64,000 nucleotides of DNA from CAJMNU01 sp905214855 (GCA_937890595.1 CALADM010000025.1:124001-188000), one strand, 5' to 3'; shown: positions 1 through 9,908, counted from the stretch's first letter. The notes: a model not told the origin generated them from the sequence alone. Program-made: numbers and translations.

Positions 1-308
1 ATACTGGATAAAGCCTCTCCACGGAATCCCAGAGAGGATACTGTTGTCAAGTCCTCTGCTGTCTGAATCTTACTGGTCGCATGACGGCAAAAAGCCAGTC
101 GTATCTCTTCTTTTTCGATACCGCACCCATTGTCTGTAACACGGATCAAGCTTGTGCCGCCATCCCGGATCTCCACCGTCACCGCACTTGCTTTTGCATC
201 AATTGCATTCTCTAACAACTCCTTCACCACTGAGGCCGGTCGCTCCACCACCTCACCAGCAGCAATCTTGTCAATCGTGCTCTGATCCAGCACTGCTATT
301 TTAGCCAT
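1..308 (-). CDS. mutL: DNA mismatch repair protein MutL, N-terminal part (cut by window edge)
   Basis: Only the first 102 codons lie in the window. The protein starts MAKIAVLDQSTIDKIAAGEV and shows the GHKL ATPase motifs of MutL: LLENAIDA at residues 31-38 (catalytic Glu33), DNGCGI at 59-64 and GFRGEAL at 94-100. MutL couples MutS mismatch recognition to strand incision and excision. The ATG is preceded by AGAGGTGG at good spacing, and mutS ends 79 bases upstream, so mutS and mutL very likely form one transcript. This gene lies too close to the edge to judge the C-terminal endonuclease domain. Confidence 0.96.
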   Translation of the reverse strand, partial: MAKIAVLDQSTIDKIAAGEVVERPASVVKELLENAIDAKASAVTVEIRDGGTSLIRVTDNGCGIEKEEIRLAFCRHATSKIQTAEDLTTVSSLGFRGEALSS

Positions 309-387
309 CCCTTACCACCTCTGTTTTCACATGTTTCCTCTGATCTTCTACTTTTACACGTTTGACACTTCTACCCTTTCTTGCAGC

Positions 388-3051
388 CTATGTTTCTTTC
401 CATCTATTTTTCAATGTAGTCTGTAGACGATATAGTGTATTTAATGCATCGATCGGTGTCATTGTGCCAAGTTCCATTTCGCTGAGTTCTTTTATAATAT
501 CATCTTCTTTAACAGTATCAAATAATGTCATCTGCAAAAGATCTACTTCATCAGGTTTCGGAACTGACTGACGTTTGGAAGAGGCAGATGGACTGTTTTG
601 TGCAATTTCTCTGGCACGAACCGTAATATCCGCATCGCTCAGTTCCTCTACCAATTCTCTGGCACGAGCTGTAACCTGTTCTGGAACTCCCGCAAGGCGT
701 GCCACCTGAATGCCATAGCTCTTATCTGCCCCTCCCCGAATGATCTTACGCAAAAAGACAATATCTTCTCCCTGCTCTTTTACGGCAATACAATAATTAT
801 TGACTCCATTGATCGTCCCTTCCAGCTCTGTCAGTTCATGGTAATGTGTTGCAAATAACGTCTTTGCCCCCAGTAATCTTGGATTACTGATATGTTCTAC
901 CACAGCCCATGCAATAGCAAGACCATCAAATGTACTAGTTCCTCTGCCAATCTCATCTAACACTAAAAGGCTGTTTTTTGTCGCATTGCGAAGGATATTG
1001 GCTACCTCTGTCATCTCTACCATAAATGTACTCTGACCAGAAGCAAGGTCATCGGAAGCCCCCACACGGGTAAAAATCCGATCGCAGATTCCAATATTTG
1101 CTGAATCTGCCGGAACAAAACTTCCAATCTGAGCCAAAAGCACGATCAATGCCGTCTGACGCATATAAGTCGATTTTCCCGCCATATTCGGACCTGTGAT
1201 GATTGACACACGATTTTTGTGATTATCCAAAAGTGTATCATTGGATACAAATAGAGTATCCTTATTCATCAGCTCCACAACAGGATGCCGTCCTCCTTTT
1301 ATATGGATCGATCCACGTTCATTGATCTCCGGACGCACATATTGGTTTCGCATGGCAACATTTGAAAGGGAAGTGAAGACATCCAGCTTAGCTACTGCCT
1401 TTGCTGTTTTTTGGATACGCACTACCTCTGCAGCAATCGTATCCCTCACCTGACAAAACAGTTCATACTCTAAAGCATACAATTTGTCCTCTGCTCCTAA
1501 GATCATTTCCTCCAGATTTTTCAATTCCTCTGTCATATAGCGTTCTGCATTTGCAAGAGTCTGTTTACGGATAAAATAATCTGGTACTAGATCCTTAAAG
1601 GAATTGGTCACCTCAAAATAATAACCAAAGACTTTGTTATACTTAATCTTCAGATTTTTGATCCCTGTTTTCTCACGTTCTTTCACTTCAAGTTCAGCCA
1701 GCCAATTCTTCCCCTCTGTCTTTGCATGGCGTAATGTATCTGCCTCTTCTGAGAATCCCTCCCGAATGATTCCGCCATCTCTTACAGAAATCGGTGGTTC
1801 ATCCACAATTGCTCTCTCTAAAAGTCCTGTGATATCTTCTAAAGAATCCATTTCCTCATTGATCTCTTTTAACAGTTCACTGGAAAATTCTGCTAAGATC
1901 TGTTTTATATACGGCAGCATCTTCAGAGAATTCTGAAAAGAAATCAAGTCTCTGGGATTGGCTGTTTTATAGCTGATCCTCCCTATCAAACGTTCCAGAT
2001 CATAAATCGGATTTAAATATTCACAAATTTCTTCCCTTGAAATATAATTAGAATTCAGTTCTTCTACTGCATCCTGACGGCGCAGGATTTCATCTTTCCG
2101 AAGAAGAGGCTGCTCGATATAGGTACGCAAAAGTCTAGCTCCCATTGCTGTCCTTGTCTTGTCCAATACCCAAAGCAAAGAACCTCTTTTTTGCTTTTCT
2201 CTCAATGTCTCTAAAAGTTCAAGGTTTCTCCTTGTGGAAGAATCGATCACCATAAACTGCCCTGTAGTATATGGCTTAATATTTGTAATATGATTTAAAG
2301 TACATTTTTGAGTCTCATACATATACTGCAAAATAGCTCCTGCCGCAACCATTCCTGCGTCATAATCCGCTAATCCCAGCCCCTCCAGACTCCCTACATG
2401 AAAATGCTCCCTTAAAATCTGTCTGCATGTATCATCAGAAAAGAACCGATGATCTTGAGATGACATCACAAATCCCAGCCGGTTCTTTAACTCTTCCAGG
2501 TCCACACCTGACATATAAAATGCTTCATTGCATATGATCTCTGACGGAGTAAATTTATTGATCTCATCTGCAAGTTCCCTCTCCGTCCTGACTTCTGTCA
2601 CAAAAAAATCTCCTGTACTGATATCAGAAGCTGCAATCCCAAAGGTATCGCTCAGATATACAATACACATCAGATAATTATTTTTTCCTTCATCCAATGC
2701 CTGTGTGCTGGTGATCGTTCCTGGTGTCACCACACGGATCACTTCCCGCTTGACCAGCCCCTTTGCGGTCTTTGGGTCCTCCATCTGCTCTGCAATGGCA
2801 ACTTTATAACCTTTTTGTACCAATCGGCTCAGATAAGACTCCACCGCATGATATGGAACACCACACATCGGCGCTCGTTCCTCAAGACCACATTCTTTTC
2901 CTGTCAGCGTAATCTCCAGCTCTTTTGATACCGTCTTGGCATCATCAAAAAACATCTCATAAAAATCACCCAGACGATAAAACAAAATACAGTCGGGATA
3001 CTGCTTTTTTGTCTCCATGTACTGGGTCATCATTGGTGATAATTGCGCCAC
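388..3051 (-). CDS. mutS: DNA mismatch repair protein MutS
   Basis: This 887-residue protein is of normal MutS length. The mismatch-contacting GDFYEMF (Phe30, Glu32) is in domain I. The ATPase has Walker A GPNMAGKST at 620-628 and Walker B LLVLDEIG ending near 700, followed by the STFDGLA and THYHEL motifs. A QMTLF sequence near residue 840 fits a beta-clamp binding peptide. It recognises base mismatches and small loops and recruits MutL, whose gene follows directly. The chosen start is a GTG with GTGAGG eight bases upstream; an ATG six codons later is the alternative. It lies downstream of miaB and the L,D-transpeptidase on the same strand. Confidence 0.98.
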   Translation of the reverse strand: MAQLSPMMTQYMETKKQYPDCILFYRLGDFYEMFFDDAKTVSKELEITLTGKECGLEERAPMCGVPYHAVESYLSRLVQKGYKVAIAEQMEDPKTAKGLVKREVIRVVTPGTITSTQALDEGKNNYLMCIVYLSDTFGIAASDISTGDFFVTEVRTERELADEINKFTPSEIICNEAFYMSGVDLEELKNRLGFVMSSQDHRFFSDDTCRQILREHFHVGSLEGLGLADYDAGMVAAGAILQYMYETQKCTLNHITNIKPYTTGQFMVIDSSTRRNLELLETLREKQKRGSLLWVLDKTRTAMGARLLRTYIEQPLLRKDEILRRQDAVEELNSNYISREEICEYLNPIYDLERLIGRISYKTANPRDLISFQNSLKMLPYIKQILAEFSSELLKEINEEMDSLEDITGLLERAIVDEPPISVRDGGIIREGFSEEADTLRHAKTEGKNWLAELEVKEREKTGIKNLKIKYNKVFGYYFEVTNSFKDLVPDYFIRKQTLANAERYMTEELKNLEEMILGAEDKLYALEYELFCQVRDTIAAEVVRIQKTAKAVAKLDVFTSLSNVAMRNQYVRPEINERGSIHIKGGRHPVVELMNKDTLFVSNDTLLDNHKNRVSIITGPNMAGKSTYMRQTALIVLLAQIGSFVPADSANIGICDRIFTRVGASDDLASGQSTFMVEMTEVANILRNATKNSLLVLDEIGRGTSTFDGLAIAWAVVEHISNPRLLGAKTLFATHYHELTELEGTINGVNNYCIAVKEQGEDIVFLRKIIRGGADKSYGIQVARLAGVPEQVTARARELVEELSDADITVRAREIAQNSPSASSKRQSVPKPDEVDLLQMTLFDTVKEDDIIKELSEMELGTMTPIDALNTLYRLQTTLKNRWKET

Positions 3052-3177
3052 TCTTTTTGCCTCACTTGCTTTTTATAGTTTTCTTTACTTCTTCGTTTTT
3101 ATTTTAGTGCCCACATATGAGTATGCGGGCACCTGTTATCTATATTTTAGATCCTGTTCCACATAGAAAAAATGTGT

Positions 3178-4674
3178 CTATAAAATTGCTGGATCTGTTG
3201 GATCATATGTTGTCTGTTCATTGACAGGTACAACGGTTGGCAGATGGAATGGTCCTGGTTTTTCTGCATCTTCATAGATAACAACCTCTGTTCCTAATTT
3301 ACATCTGTCATAGATCCATTTTGCTTCTCCTGTCACCACACGGACACAACCCAGAGAACGGGTTTGTCCCATTCTGTTATATGCATTTACGATCAGATCA
3401 TTCTTATTTGCCGTATTGTATGTAGGGGAATGGATCAAAAATCCTTTGGTGATACGGGTCGCATACTGCGTATAAGTATCATTCACCATCAATCTCCAGC
3501 GATATTTTTCCGGTGTCTTATACGTTCCAAGCGGAGTATCATCTCCTACAGAAGTCAGACAGGATTTGACTGGGATCACAAAATTGCCCGCTTCATCTTT
3601 TGCATAGATCGTCATACAATTCAATGTTTTATTGACACGGATCTGATATGCATTCTGTTTTCCTATCAGATCATCTACATTTTCTACCAAATGACCGTCT
3701 GGTGCAAAATAGAGACGCAAACCATCGATCGTTTTCCAGCCGACTGCTGCAACACCATTTTCAAAATACCAGCTCTTATAATCCTGATCCACCCATCCCT
3801 GATATGGAGTTCCATCTTCATTGACGCAGGTTGTTGCTCCCTCTTGGATGTTCAAACGTCCGCTATATGGATTGAGCAGTCTAAAAGCAGTGCTTCCTGG
3901 TGCTTCACTTCCCTTTGGAAGAATCCGCACATCCATAGATATGATATGCTCTCTGATATCCATAGCTCCTGCAAGTTCGCCATTTTTTGCCCAGCCAAGC
4001 TGTCCATATCCAGATACTGTCATAGAATACCATACATCATATGTCTTTGCCATATCTCCTGTCAATTCAATAGCAACTGCTTCCACATAAGTACTGTCCT
4101 CTGTACCACCACTTGGAAGTCCATTTAACAGATATGGAAGATACAGACCCTTATTATCATAGGTCACATTGACATAGGTGCGATATGAAAGCGCACTGAT
4201 TCCCTCTGGATTGTCTAATGTCATAGTCACATTTGTAATATTGCTGCCCTGCCCTCTCTCATACTGCAAGGTTACTCCCTGTCCCTGAGCCTGTGTCGAA
4301 GTATCTCCTGTCTCATATCCAGTATATGGAGGCAAATTCTTTTTCCACTCTGGAATTTCTGGCTCTTGTGGCTGCTGTTCCTGTGGAGGCTGTTCTACCT
4401 CTCCATTCTGTGATGTATCTTCTGGTGTCTGTCCCGGTGTCATGGATGCCGGACCATTGCCTCCAGCTATGTGTTCTTCCTTCTTATCTACAATAATAAT
4501 GGTATCTCCCGTCTGCTCTCCAGCAGAAGAATTCTCATTCCCAGCTGGAGTTTCCAAAAATGCTCCTGGTCCTTTTGCTGTTTCTTCTGCCAATGCCACA
4601 AATGGATTCATGACCGAAACAGTCAACATACTTCCCATAAGCCACGCAGTCTCTCTCCTGAACTTACGTTTCAT
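3178..4674 (-). CDS. Secreted L,D-transpeptidase (YkuD domain) with cell-wall-binding-like repeat
   Basis: A 498-residue exported protein. Residues 1-29 form a signal peptide (basic MKRKFRRE, hydrophobic stretch, ALAEE). A Pro/Gln/Glu-rich linker follows near residues 70-125, then a beta-rich region. Near residues 290-335 a GW...WYFENG...GW...YF segment resembles choline-binding-type repeats. The C-terminal YkuD domain has the catalytic motif with His415 and SLGCVRV, catalytic Cys443. YkuD enzymes form 3-3 peptidoglycan cross-links. The substrate here is inferred. GGAGG precedes the ATG. It sits between miaB and mutS on the same strand, an unusual partner for repair genes, and is probably co-transcribed from the miaB promoter. 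Confidence 0.88.
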   Translation of the reverse strand: MKRKFRRETAWLMGSMLTVSVMNPFVALAEETAKGPGAFLETPAGNENSSAGEQTGDTIIIVDKKEEHIAGGNGPASMTPGQTPEDTSQNGEVEQPPQEQQPQEPEIPEWKKNLPPYTGYETGDTSTQAQGQGVTLQYERGQGSNITNVTMTLDNPEGISALSYRTYVNVTYDNKGLYLPYLLNGLPSGGTEDSTYVEAVAIELTGDMAKTYDVWYSMTVSGYGQLGWAKNGELAGAMDIREHIISMDVRILPKGSEAPGSTAFRLLNPYSGRLNIQEGATTCVNEDGTPYQGWVDQDYKSWYFENGVAAVGWKTIDGLRLYFAPDGHLVENVDDLIGKQNAYQIRVNKTLNCMTIYAKDEAGNFVIPVKSCLTSVGDDTPLGTYKTPEKYRWRLMVNDTYTQYATRITKGFLIHSPTYNTANKNDLIVNAYNRMGQTRSLGCVRVVTGEAKWIYDRCKLGTEVVIYEDAEKPGPFHLPTVVPVNEQTTYDPTDPAIL

Positions 4675-4788
4675 CGCTCGTCCTCCTGTTTTTCTATCTT
4701 CTCCATGTTACACTCCCCAAAAATATAACGTTATCTAAACGGCTTCTTTTGCCTATCCAGACCAAAATATATCTTACAATATCATATT

Positions 4789-6264
4789 TTATTCTTCTCT
4801 TCTTCCCATATAATAAAATCCTTTGGACTCTTCCAAATACACGTCCACGATCTTTCCGATCAGAGATACATCCCCCGGAAAATGTACAATAATATTATTG
4901 CTGAGACGACCACTGACATATCTTTCTTTTTGATCATCTGGTTCTTCCACCAGAACTTTCTGAACCGTTCCCACATCTCTTCCGGAAACCTCAGACGCGA
5001 TCTGTTGCACTTCATGAAGCAGCCTGTCAAATCGCTCCTTCACTACATCTTCTGGAATCTGACCTTCCATTGCCGCTGCCGGAGTACCGGTTCTCTTGGA
5101 ATAGATAAAAGTAAATGCACTGTCAAATCGTACTTTTCTTACAACATCCAGTGTCTCCTCAAAATCTTCCTCTGTCTCTCCAGGAAATCCTACAATAATA
5201 TCCGTTGTCAGCGAAATATTCGGAATCTTGGCACGTATTCTGTCCACCAAAGCAAGATACTGTTCTTTTGTGTACCGTCTGTTCATCTTCTGAAGAATCC
5301 TGCTGCTTCCAGACTGTACCGGAAGATGAAGATGTGTACAGATCTTTTCTGAAGAAGCCATCACCTCGATCAGTTCATCTGACAGATCTTTTGGATGGGA
5401 TGTCATAAAACGGATTCTCTCAATTCCATCAATCTGTTCCACACGGCGCAAAAGCTGTGCAAAGGTGATCGGTTCTTTTAGATTCTTACCATAAGAATTG
5501 ACATTCTGACCAAGAAGCATTACTTCCACTACACCATCTTTTGCCAGACGCATGATCTCTGCTACAATATCTTCCGGCTCCCTGCTTCTTTCACGTCCAC
5601 GCACATATGGCACTATACAGTAACTGCAAAAATTATTGCAGCCAAACATGATATTGACACCTGATTTAAAAGAATACTTTCTCTTTGCAGGCAGTTTTTC
5701 AACAATCTTCTCTGTTCCCTCCCATACATCGATCACCATCTTTTTCTGAGTCAATGTCTTGTAAAGAAGTTCTGCCAGCTCATAAATATTATGTGTTCCA
5801 AAGATAAGATCTACAAATCGGTAACTCTTCTTAATCTTTTCTACCACTTCTTTTTCCTGCATCATGCAGCCACATAATGCGATCACAAGATGTGGATGTT
5901 TCTTTTTCAGGCTGTGCAGATAACCAAGTCTTCCATACACTCTCTGGTTTGCATTTTCTCTGACAGTACAGGTATTATAAAGGACAAAATCTGCCTCTTC
6001 TTCCTGTTCTGTCTCTATGTATCCAGCACGCTCTAAAATAGCAGCCAATTTTTCAGAATCGCGGCTGTTCATCTGGCAGCCGAATGTAGTAATACAAAAA
6101 CGCATCGGTCTTCCCAGCTCTTTTGCTTTCCACTCCAGAATCTCATGGCATTTCTCCATAAAATATTCCTGACGCTCTGGTTCTGTACTTGGCGCTTCCT
6201 TTTGCATTGCTCTGCTGCCATTTTCTTGTAAGTCTACTTGTAATTCTAATTGTTCTTTCTCCAT
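4789..6264 (-). CDS. miaB: tRNA-2-methylthio-N6-dimethylallyladenosine synthase
   Basis: This radical-SAM methylthiotransferase adds the 2-methylthio group to i6A37 of tRNAs reading UNN codons. Visible domains are the N-terminal MTTase domain with cluster cysteines at 63, 99 and 133-region (FGCQMN, NTCTVRE, CGCMM), the radical-SAM CxxxCxxC at 209-213-216 (GCNNFCSYC), and a C-terminal TRAM domain around GRLSNNIIVHF. The length of 491 is slightly over the family norm because of a 50-residue charged N-terminal extension. An AGGAG stands before the ATG and a good promoter lies 40-65 bases upstream, so miaB probably heads the miaB-ldt-mutS-mutL unit. Confidence 0.97.
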   Translation of the reverse strand: MEKEQLELQVDLQENGSRAMQKEAPSTEPERQEYFMEKCHEILEWKAKELGRPMRFCITTFGCQMNSRDSEKLAAILERAGYIETEQEEEADFVLYNTCTVRENANQRVYGRLGYLHSLKKKHPHLVIALCGCMMQEKEVVEKIKKSYRFVDLIFGTHNIYELAELLYKTLTQKKMVIDVWEGTEKIVEKLPAKRKYSFKSGVNIMFGCNNFCSYCIVPYVRGRERSREPEDIVAEIMRLAKDGVVEVMLLGQNVNSYGKNLKEPITFAQLLRRVEQIDGIERIRFMTSHPKDLSDELIEVMASSEKICTHLHLPVQSGSSRILQKMNRRYTKEQYLALVDRIRAKIPNISLTTDIIVGFPGETEEDFEETLDVVRKVRFDSAFTFIYSKRTGTPAAAMEGQIPEDVVKERFDRLLHEVQQIASEVSGRDVGTVQKVLVEEPDDQKERYVSGRLSNNIIVHFPGDVSLIGKIVDVYLEESKGFYYMGRREE

Positions 6265-6300
6265 GAAACTCTCCTGATTTTTCTAAATAGTCCAGCTATA

Positions 6301-6329
6301 ATATTACTATACTCGTCCGTGTAAGGCAA
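6301..6329 (-). promoter_or_regulatory. SigA-type promoter of miaB
   Basis: On the minus strand TTGCCT, 17 bases, TAATAT; the predicted transcript starts about 30 bases before the miaB ATG. Confidence 0.7.
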
Positions 6330-6486
6330 GTGATGAAAAACAACTTTTATAAATTTGTAGGAAATTCATTCCAGAAAACGTAAGGATTTTTTATATTTGG
6401 TTCTGTTTCGCAAAATTTTTGAACAAAATTTCTGTAATAATTTAAATGTTATCAAAAAATTCCTATTTTTTATGGTTTTTTTGTGG

Positions 6487-6492
6487 TATGAT
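6487..6492 (+). promoter_or_regulatory. Probable extended -10 promoter of the MATE gene
   Basis: TATGAT preceded by TGG gives an extended -10 element. No good -35 box is seen 16-18 bases upstream, where the DNA is very T-rich. The gene starts 33 bases downstream. Confidence 0.45.
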
Positions 6493-6524
6493 ACCTAAGA
6501 TTTTTAAAAAACGAGGTGATCTCT

Positions 6525-7904
6525 ATGTCTTCTAAGTCAATACTTTCCAAAAAAGATACTAAATTCCGAGATTTTGCTCTTACGGGCAATATGTGGAGCG
6601 TAGTCCTTTATGTCTGCACTCCCCTTGCACTATATCAAAGTCTGAATCAGCTTTTTAAGATTTTTGATTCTATGATGGCAGCCCATATCAGCGCTTCTTC
6701 TGTATCTGCAGTCGCATACCTTTCCCAGCTAAATCTCATGCTTTCCGCTCTTGGAAGCGGTCTTGCCATTGGTGCCAGCATTAAGATCAGTGCCGCATAT
6801 GGAGCCGGAGATTATCTGCTTGTCAAAAAAAGGGTGAGTACTCTGTTTGCCTTATGTTTTCTCTTAGGTGGTGGTCTGCTGCTCCTATTAGTTCCCTTTG
6901 CTCCACAATTTTTACGTCTTGCAAAAACACCAGAACGTTTTATTGAGGAGGGAACACAGTATTTTATTCTGGAACTTTTTGCCCTTGTCATCAGCTTCTT
7001 TAATAACATCTATATCGCTGTAGAAAGAGCAAGAGGTAATTCCAGACGCATTTTATTCTTAAATTTTGGTGTTATTCTTGTGAAACTTTCTTTGACTGCG
7101 CTTTTTATTTATGGCTTTCACGGAAATATCAACAGTATTGCGATTGCCACTATTCTGTCTCAATCCATGCTGTTCATTGCCGCCATCCTTCACATGAGTA
7201 AAAAAGGCAATGCCTTCAGTTTTTCTCTGTCCCATATTTCTTTTGACAGAGAAACAACTCTCCCCATGCTGACACTTTCCTTTCCTGTCGTCATTGAAAA
7301 AATGGCATTTTCTATGGGAAAAACAGTGATCAATTCCATGAGTACAGTCTATAATGATCTAACGGTTGGTGCACTTGGTATCTCCAACAACATTGGTGGT
7401 ATCACGACCTGTCCTCAAAACGGTTTTCAAGAAGGGGGATCTGCCATAATCAGTCAAAATCTCGGAGCAGGAAAACCAGAACGAGCATTAAAAGCCTTCC
7501 AATGTATCCTAGTGTTCAATATTCTGATCGGTTTACTCCTTATGAGCCTTTCTCTTCTTTTTGTAAAACAGATCACAGGATTATTTTCTGGTTCTGATAC
7601 TGTATTTCAGAACATGATTATTTCCATTTATACCATGGAAGCTCTTGGAGCTGTTCCTTTAGGCATCCACTCTGCCACTATGGGACTTTTATATGGTTTC
7701 GGAAAGACACGGATCACTCTGATTTTAAACTTTGCCCGTGTTTTCATTTTCCGCATTCCGGTTCTCTGGTTTTTACAACAGTTCACCTCTTTTGGAAGTT
7801 CTAGTGTTGGAATCGTTATGGCTGTCAGCAATATTGCCACTGGACTCGCAGCCGGGCTTGTTGCAATTTATCAGGTAAAAAAAATAAAAGCTGCAATAAA
7901 ATAA
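6525..7904 (+). CDS. MATE-family multidrug/cation efflux transporter
   Basis: A 459-residue polytopic membrane protein with about twelve hydrophobic segments in two halves, as in MATE (NorM/MepA-like) antiporters. Typical elements include GNMWSVVLYVCTPLALYQSL near the N-terminus, the NNIGGITTCPQNGFQEG region and AIISQNLGAGKPERA in the second half. MATE proteins export drugs or metabolites using a Na+ or H+ gradient; the substrate cannot be told here. The start is the ATG at 6525 with GAGGTGAT six bases before it; an upstream GTG would lie inside that ribosome binding site. It stands alone on the plus strand with its own promoter and a strong terminator. Confidence 0.9.
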   Translation: MSSKSILSKKDTKFRDFALTGNMWSVVLYVCTPLALYQSLNQLFKIFDSMMAAHISASSVSAVAYLSQLNLMLSALGSGLAIGASIKISAAYGAGDYLLVKKRVSTLFALCFLLGGGLLLLLVPFAPQFLRLAKTPERFIEEGTQYFILELFALVISFFNNIYIAVERARGNSRRILFLNFGVILVKLSLTALFIYGFHGNINSIAIATILSQSMLFIAAILHMSKKGNAFSFSLSHISFDRETTLPMLTLSFPVVIEKMAFSMGKTVINSMSTVYNDLTVGALGISNNIGGITTCPQNGFQEGGSAIISQNLGAGKPERALKAFQCILVFNILIGLLLMSLSLLFVKQITGLFSGSDTVFQNMIISIYTMEALGAVPLGIHSATMGLLYGFGKTRITLILNFARVFIFRIPVLWFLQQFTSFGSSSVGIVMAVSNIATGLAAGLVAIYQVKKIKAAIK

Positions 7905-7920
7905 TACTTTCTCTGAAAGG

Positions 7921-7984
7921 AAAGCCAGAAGACAACATAAGGCAGATCTCCTGCTCTTTTTATGATGTGTTGTCTTCTGGCTTT
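7921..7984 (+). terminator. Strong terminator with 17-bp perfect stem
   Basis: AAAGCCAGAAGACAACA at 7921-7937 is the exact reverse complement of 7968-7984, followed by TTTTTGATT on the plus strand. It lies 16 bases after the MATE stop codon. As proA converges from the other side and ends at 8034, the same hairpin probably stops both transcripts, although the T-run is weaker on the minus side (CTTTCCTTTC). Confidence 0.85.
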
Positions 7985-8033
7985 TTGATTGGAACAGTTT
8001 TCTGCCTTTTTGCATGATAGCTGCATTCTTTTT

Positions 8034-9275
8034 TTATTTCCTTATCTGCCCATCTCCATATACAATATATTTTGTCGTTGTAAGTTCCTTTAATCCCATA
8101 GGACCTCTGGCATGTAATTTTTGTGTGCTGATCCCAATCTCTGCTCCAAACCCAAATTCTCCCCCATCTGTAAAACGTGTCGAAGCATTCACATACACAA
8201 CTGCTGCATCCACCTCATTCAAAAACTTCTGTGCATGGTTATAGTTTGATGTGATAATGGACTCTGAATGTCCTGTATTATAACGGTTAATGTGGTCTAT
8301 CGCCTCTTCTATATTTCCCACAATCTTTACAGAAAGAATATAATCCAGATATTCTGTTCCCCAATCTTCCTCTGCTGCTTTTTCCCACTCAGAAACTACC
8401 TCAAGTGCTTCTTGATCTGCCCTTACTTCTACCTCTTTCTCCCTCATTCTGTCTCTAAGCATAGGAAGAAAAGCAGATGCAACTGTCCGGTTGATCACCA
8501 AAGATTCACACGCATTACATACTCCCACCCTCTGTGTTTTCGCATTGGTGATGATCTCAAGTGCCATAGAAAGGTCTGCTGAGTCATCTACATAAATATG
8601 ACAATTTCCTGTTCCCGTCTCAATCACAGGAATCTTGCTGTTTTCTACTGTAGCACGAATCAATCCGGCACTTCCTCTTGGGATCAGTACATTCACATAT
8701 TGATTCATCCGCATAAATTCTTTCGTAGTCTCTCTGTCTGTAGAAAGGATCAGCTGTACAGCCTCTTTTGGACATCCGGCTCTCTCCAGTCCTTTTTGCA
8801 GCGATTGCACAATAGCATGATTAGAATGGATCGCATCACTTCCACCTTTTAAAATAACAGCGTTTCCACTTTTAAAACAGAGTCCAAAGGCGTCCGATGT
8901 TACGTTAGGTCTCGCCTCATAAATAATACCAATCACACCAATTGGCACTCTTTTCTGTCCGATCATCAATCCATTAGGACGTTTTTTCATAGATAAAACT
9001 TCTCCCACTGGATCGTCTAGTTTTGCAATTTCAAGAAGTCCATCAGCCATATCCTGAATTCTTTTTTCTGTCAGGCTCAATCTGTCTAAAAGCCCCTGAT
9101 TCATCCCATTTTTACGACCAGATTCCATATCTTTTTCATTGGCACAAAGGATCTGTTCTTTATCTTCCAGTAAGGCAAGTGCTGCGTGTTTCAGTCCTTG
9201 ATTTTTTTGTTCTGCACTCCATTTTGCCAATTCTCTGGACACCTCTTTTGCACGTATTCCCAACTGTTCCAACAT
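8034..9275 (-). CDS. proA: Glutamate-5-semialdehyde dehydrogenase (gamma-glutamyl phosphate reductase)
   Basis: This enzyme reduces gamma-glutamyl phosphate to glutamate-5-semialdehyde with NADPH, the second step of proline synthesis. The 413 residues match the family. IIYEARPNVTSDA is at about 118-130, and the catalytic Cys253 lies in RVGVCNACE. The start is the ATG with AAGGAGG eight bases upstream; an in-frame TTG two codons earlier is less likely. ProB, which makes its substrate, is encoded 0.9 kb upstream in the same direction, with two small genes between them. It is the last gene of the operon. Confidence 0.97.
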   Translation of the reverse strand: MLEQLGIRAKEVSRELAKWSAEQKNQGLKHAALALLEDKEQILCANEKDMESGRKNGMNQGLLDRLSLTEKRIQDMADGLLEIAKLDDPVGEVLSMKKRPNGLMIGQKRVPIGVIGIIYEARPNVTSDAFGLCFKSGNAVILKGGSDAIHSNHAIVQSLQKGLERAGCPKEAVQLILSTDRETTKEFMRMNQYVNVLIPRGSAGLIRATVENSKIPVIETGTGNCHIYVDDSADLSMALEIITNAKTQRVGVCNACESLVINRTVASAFLPMLRDRMREKEVEVRADQEALEVVSEWEKAAEEDWGTEYLDYILSVKIVGNIEEAIDHINRYNTGHSESIITSNYNHAQKFLNEVDAAVVYVNASTRFTDGGEFGFGAEIGISTQKLHARGPMGLKELTTTKYIVYGDGQIRK

Positions 9276-9338
9276 ACACAATTCCTCCTTATTCTTAATC
9301 TTTCTTCCACTCTCCCCATATATTCCTCTTGTATCTTT

Positions 9339-9908
9339 TTATAGTTTCATATCCTGTCTGTCCTCTGTCACTAACAAGTCCATCTTGATGTCATGCTCTT
9401 GCAGAGGGACTTTTTCGTAAACTTGAAACGAAAAAGCATATCCAATCTTTTTATGTTCTCTCTCCCTTTCAAAAAAACGGTCATAATATCCCCCTCCATA
9501 TCCTATACGACCGCCCTGCCAGTCAAAAGCGACGCCTGGAACTAACACTGGTGCAAAAACATTCTCAGCTCTCTTACATCCTTTTCTAGGCTCTAAAATC
9601 CCCCTATAACCACATTCCAGATCATCCAGAGAGTCCACCCAGTAAAAATAAATCTCTTGCCCCTCTACTTTCGGAAATGCCAGACGTTTTCCCTCTTTCA
9701 ACCACATCTTTGCAAGTTCCATCGTCTCTGCCTCATGACAATAAGAAGCATACAGATAGATCTCATCTGCCTCATAAAACTCTTTCTGTTTTCTTGCTCT
9801 CTCAAAAAGTCTCTGATTTCTCGCTTTCTCTTCTTCCTTGCATTCACCTAACTTACGTCTGGCATCCTCAACTTGTTTTCTAATGCATTTCTTTGTCCAC
9901 ATTTCCAT
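9339..9908 (-). CDS. 5-formyltetrahydrofolate cyclo-ligase
   Basis: It converts 5-formyl-THF to 5,10-methenyl-THF using ATP. The 189-residue protein has the basic N-terminal KKCIRKQVEDARRKL, a central YASYCHEAETM segment and the conserved GRIGYGGGYYDRFF phosphate-binding region near the C-terminus, as in the MTHFS family. The ATG at 9908 follows GGTAAG; it overlaps the 3' end of the YnzC-like gene by 29 bases, suggesting translational coupling. An ATG ten codons earlier would lengthen the overlap to 59 bases, and one two codons later is also possible. Its place between proB and proA looks like insertion into a proBA operon. Confidence 0.93.
   Translation of the reverse strand: MEMWTKKCIRKQVEDARRKLGECKEEEKARNQRLFERARKQKEFYEADEIYLYASYCHEAETMELAKMWLKEGKRLAFPKVEGQEIYFYWVDSLDDLECGYRGILEPRKGCKRAENVFAPVLVPGVAFDWQGGRIGYGGGYYDRFFEREREHKKIGYAFSFQVYEKVPLQEHDIKMDLLVTEDRQDMKL

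Noticed and set aside
3107..3132. 11-bp hairpin with GTGCCC/GGGCAC arms between the L,D-transpeptidase and mutS genes
   Set aside because: Considered as a terminator, but there is no T-run after the stem on either strand. It may be a processing site, which I cannot support further.
3364..4128. 254-codon open frame on the plus strand
   Set aside because: It lies fully opposite the L,D-transpeptidase gene, is rich in Cys, Ile and His as antisense frames are, and has no ribosome binding site or recognisable motif.
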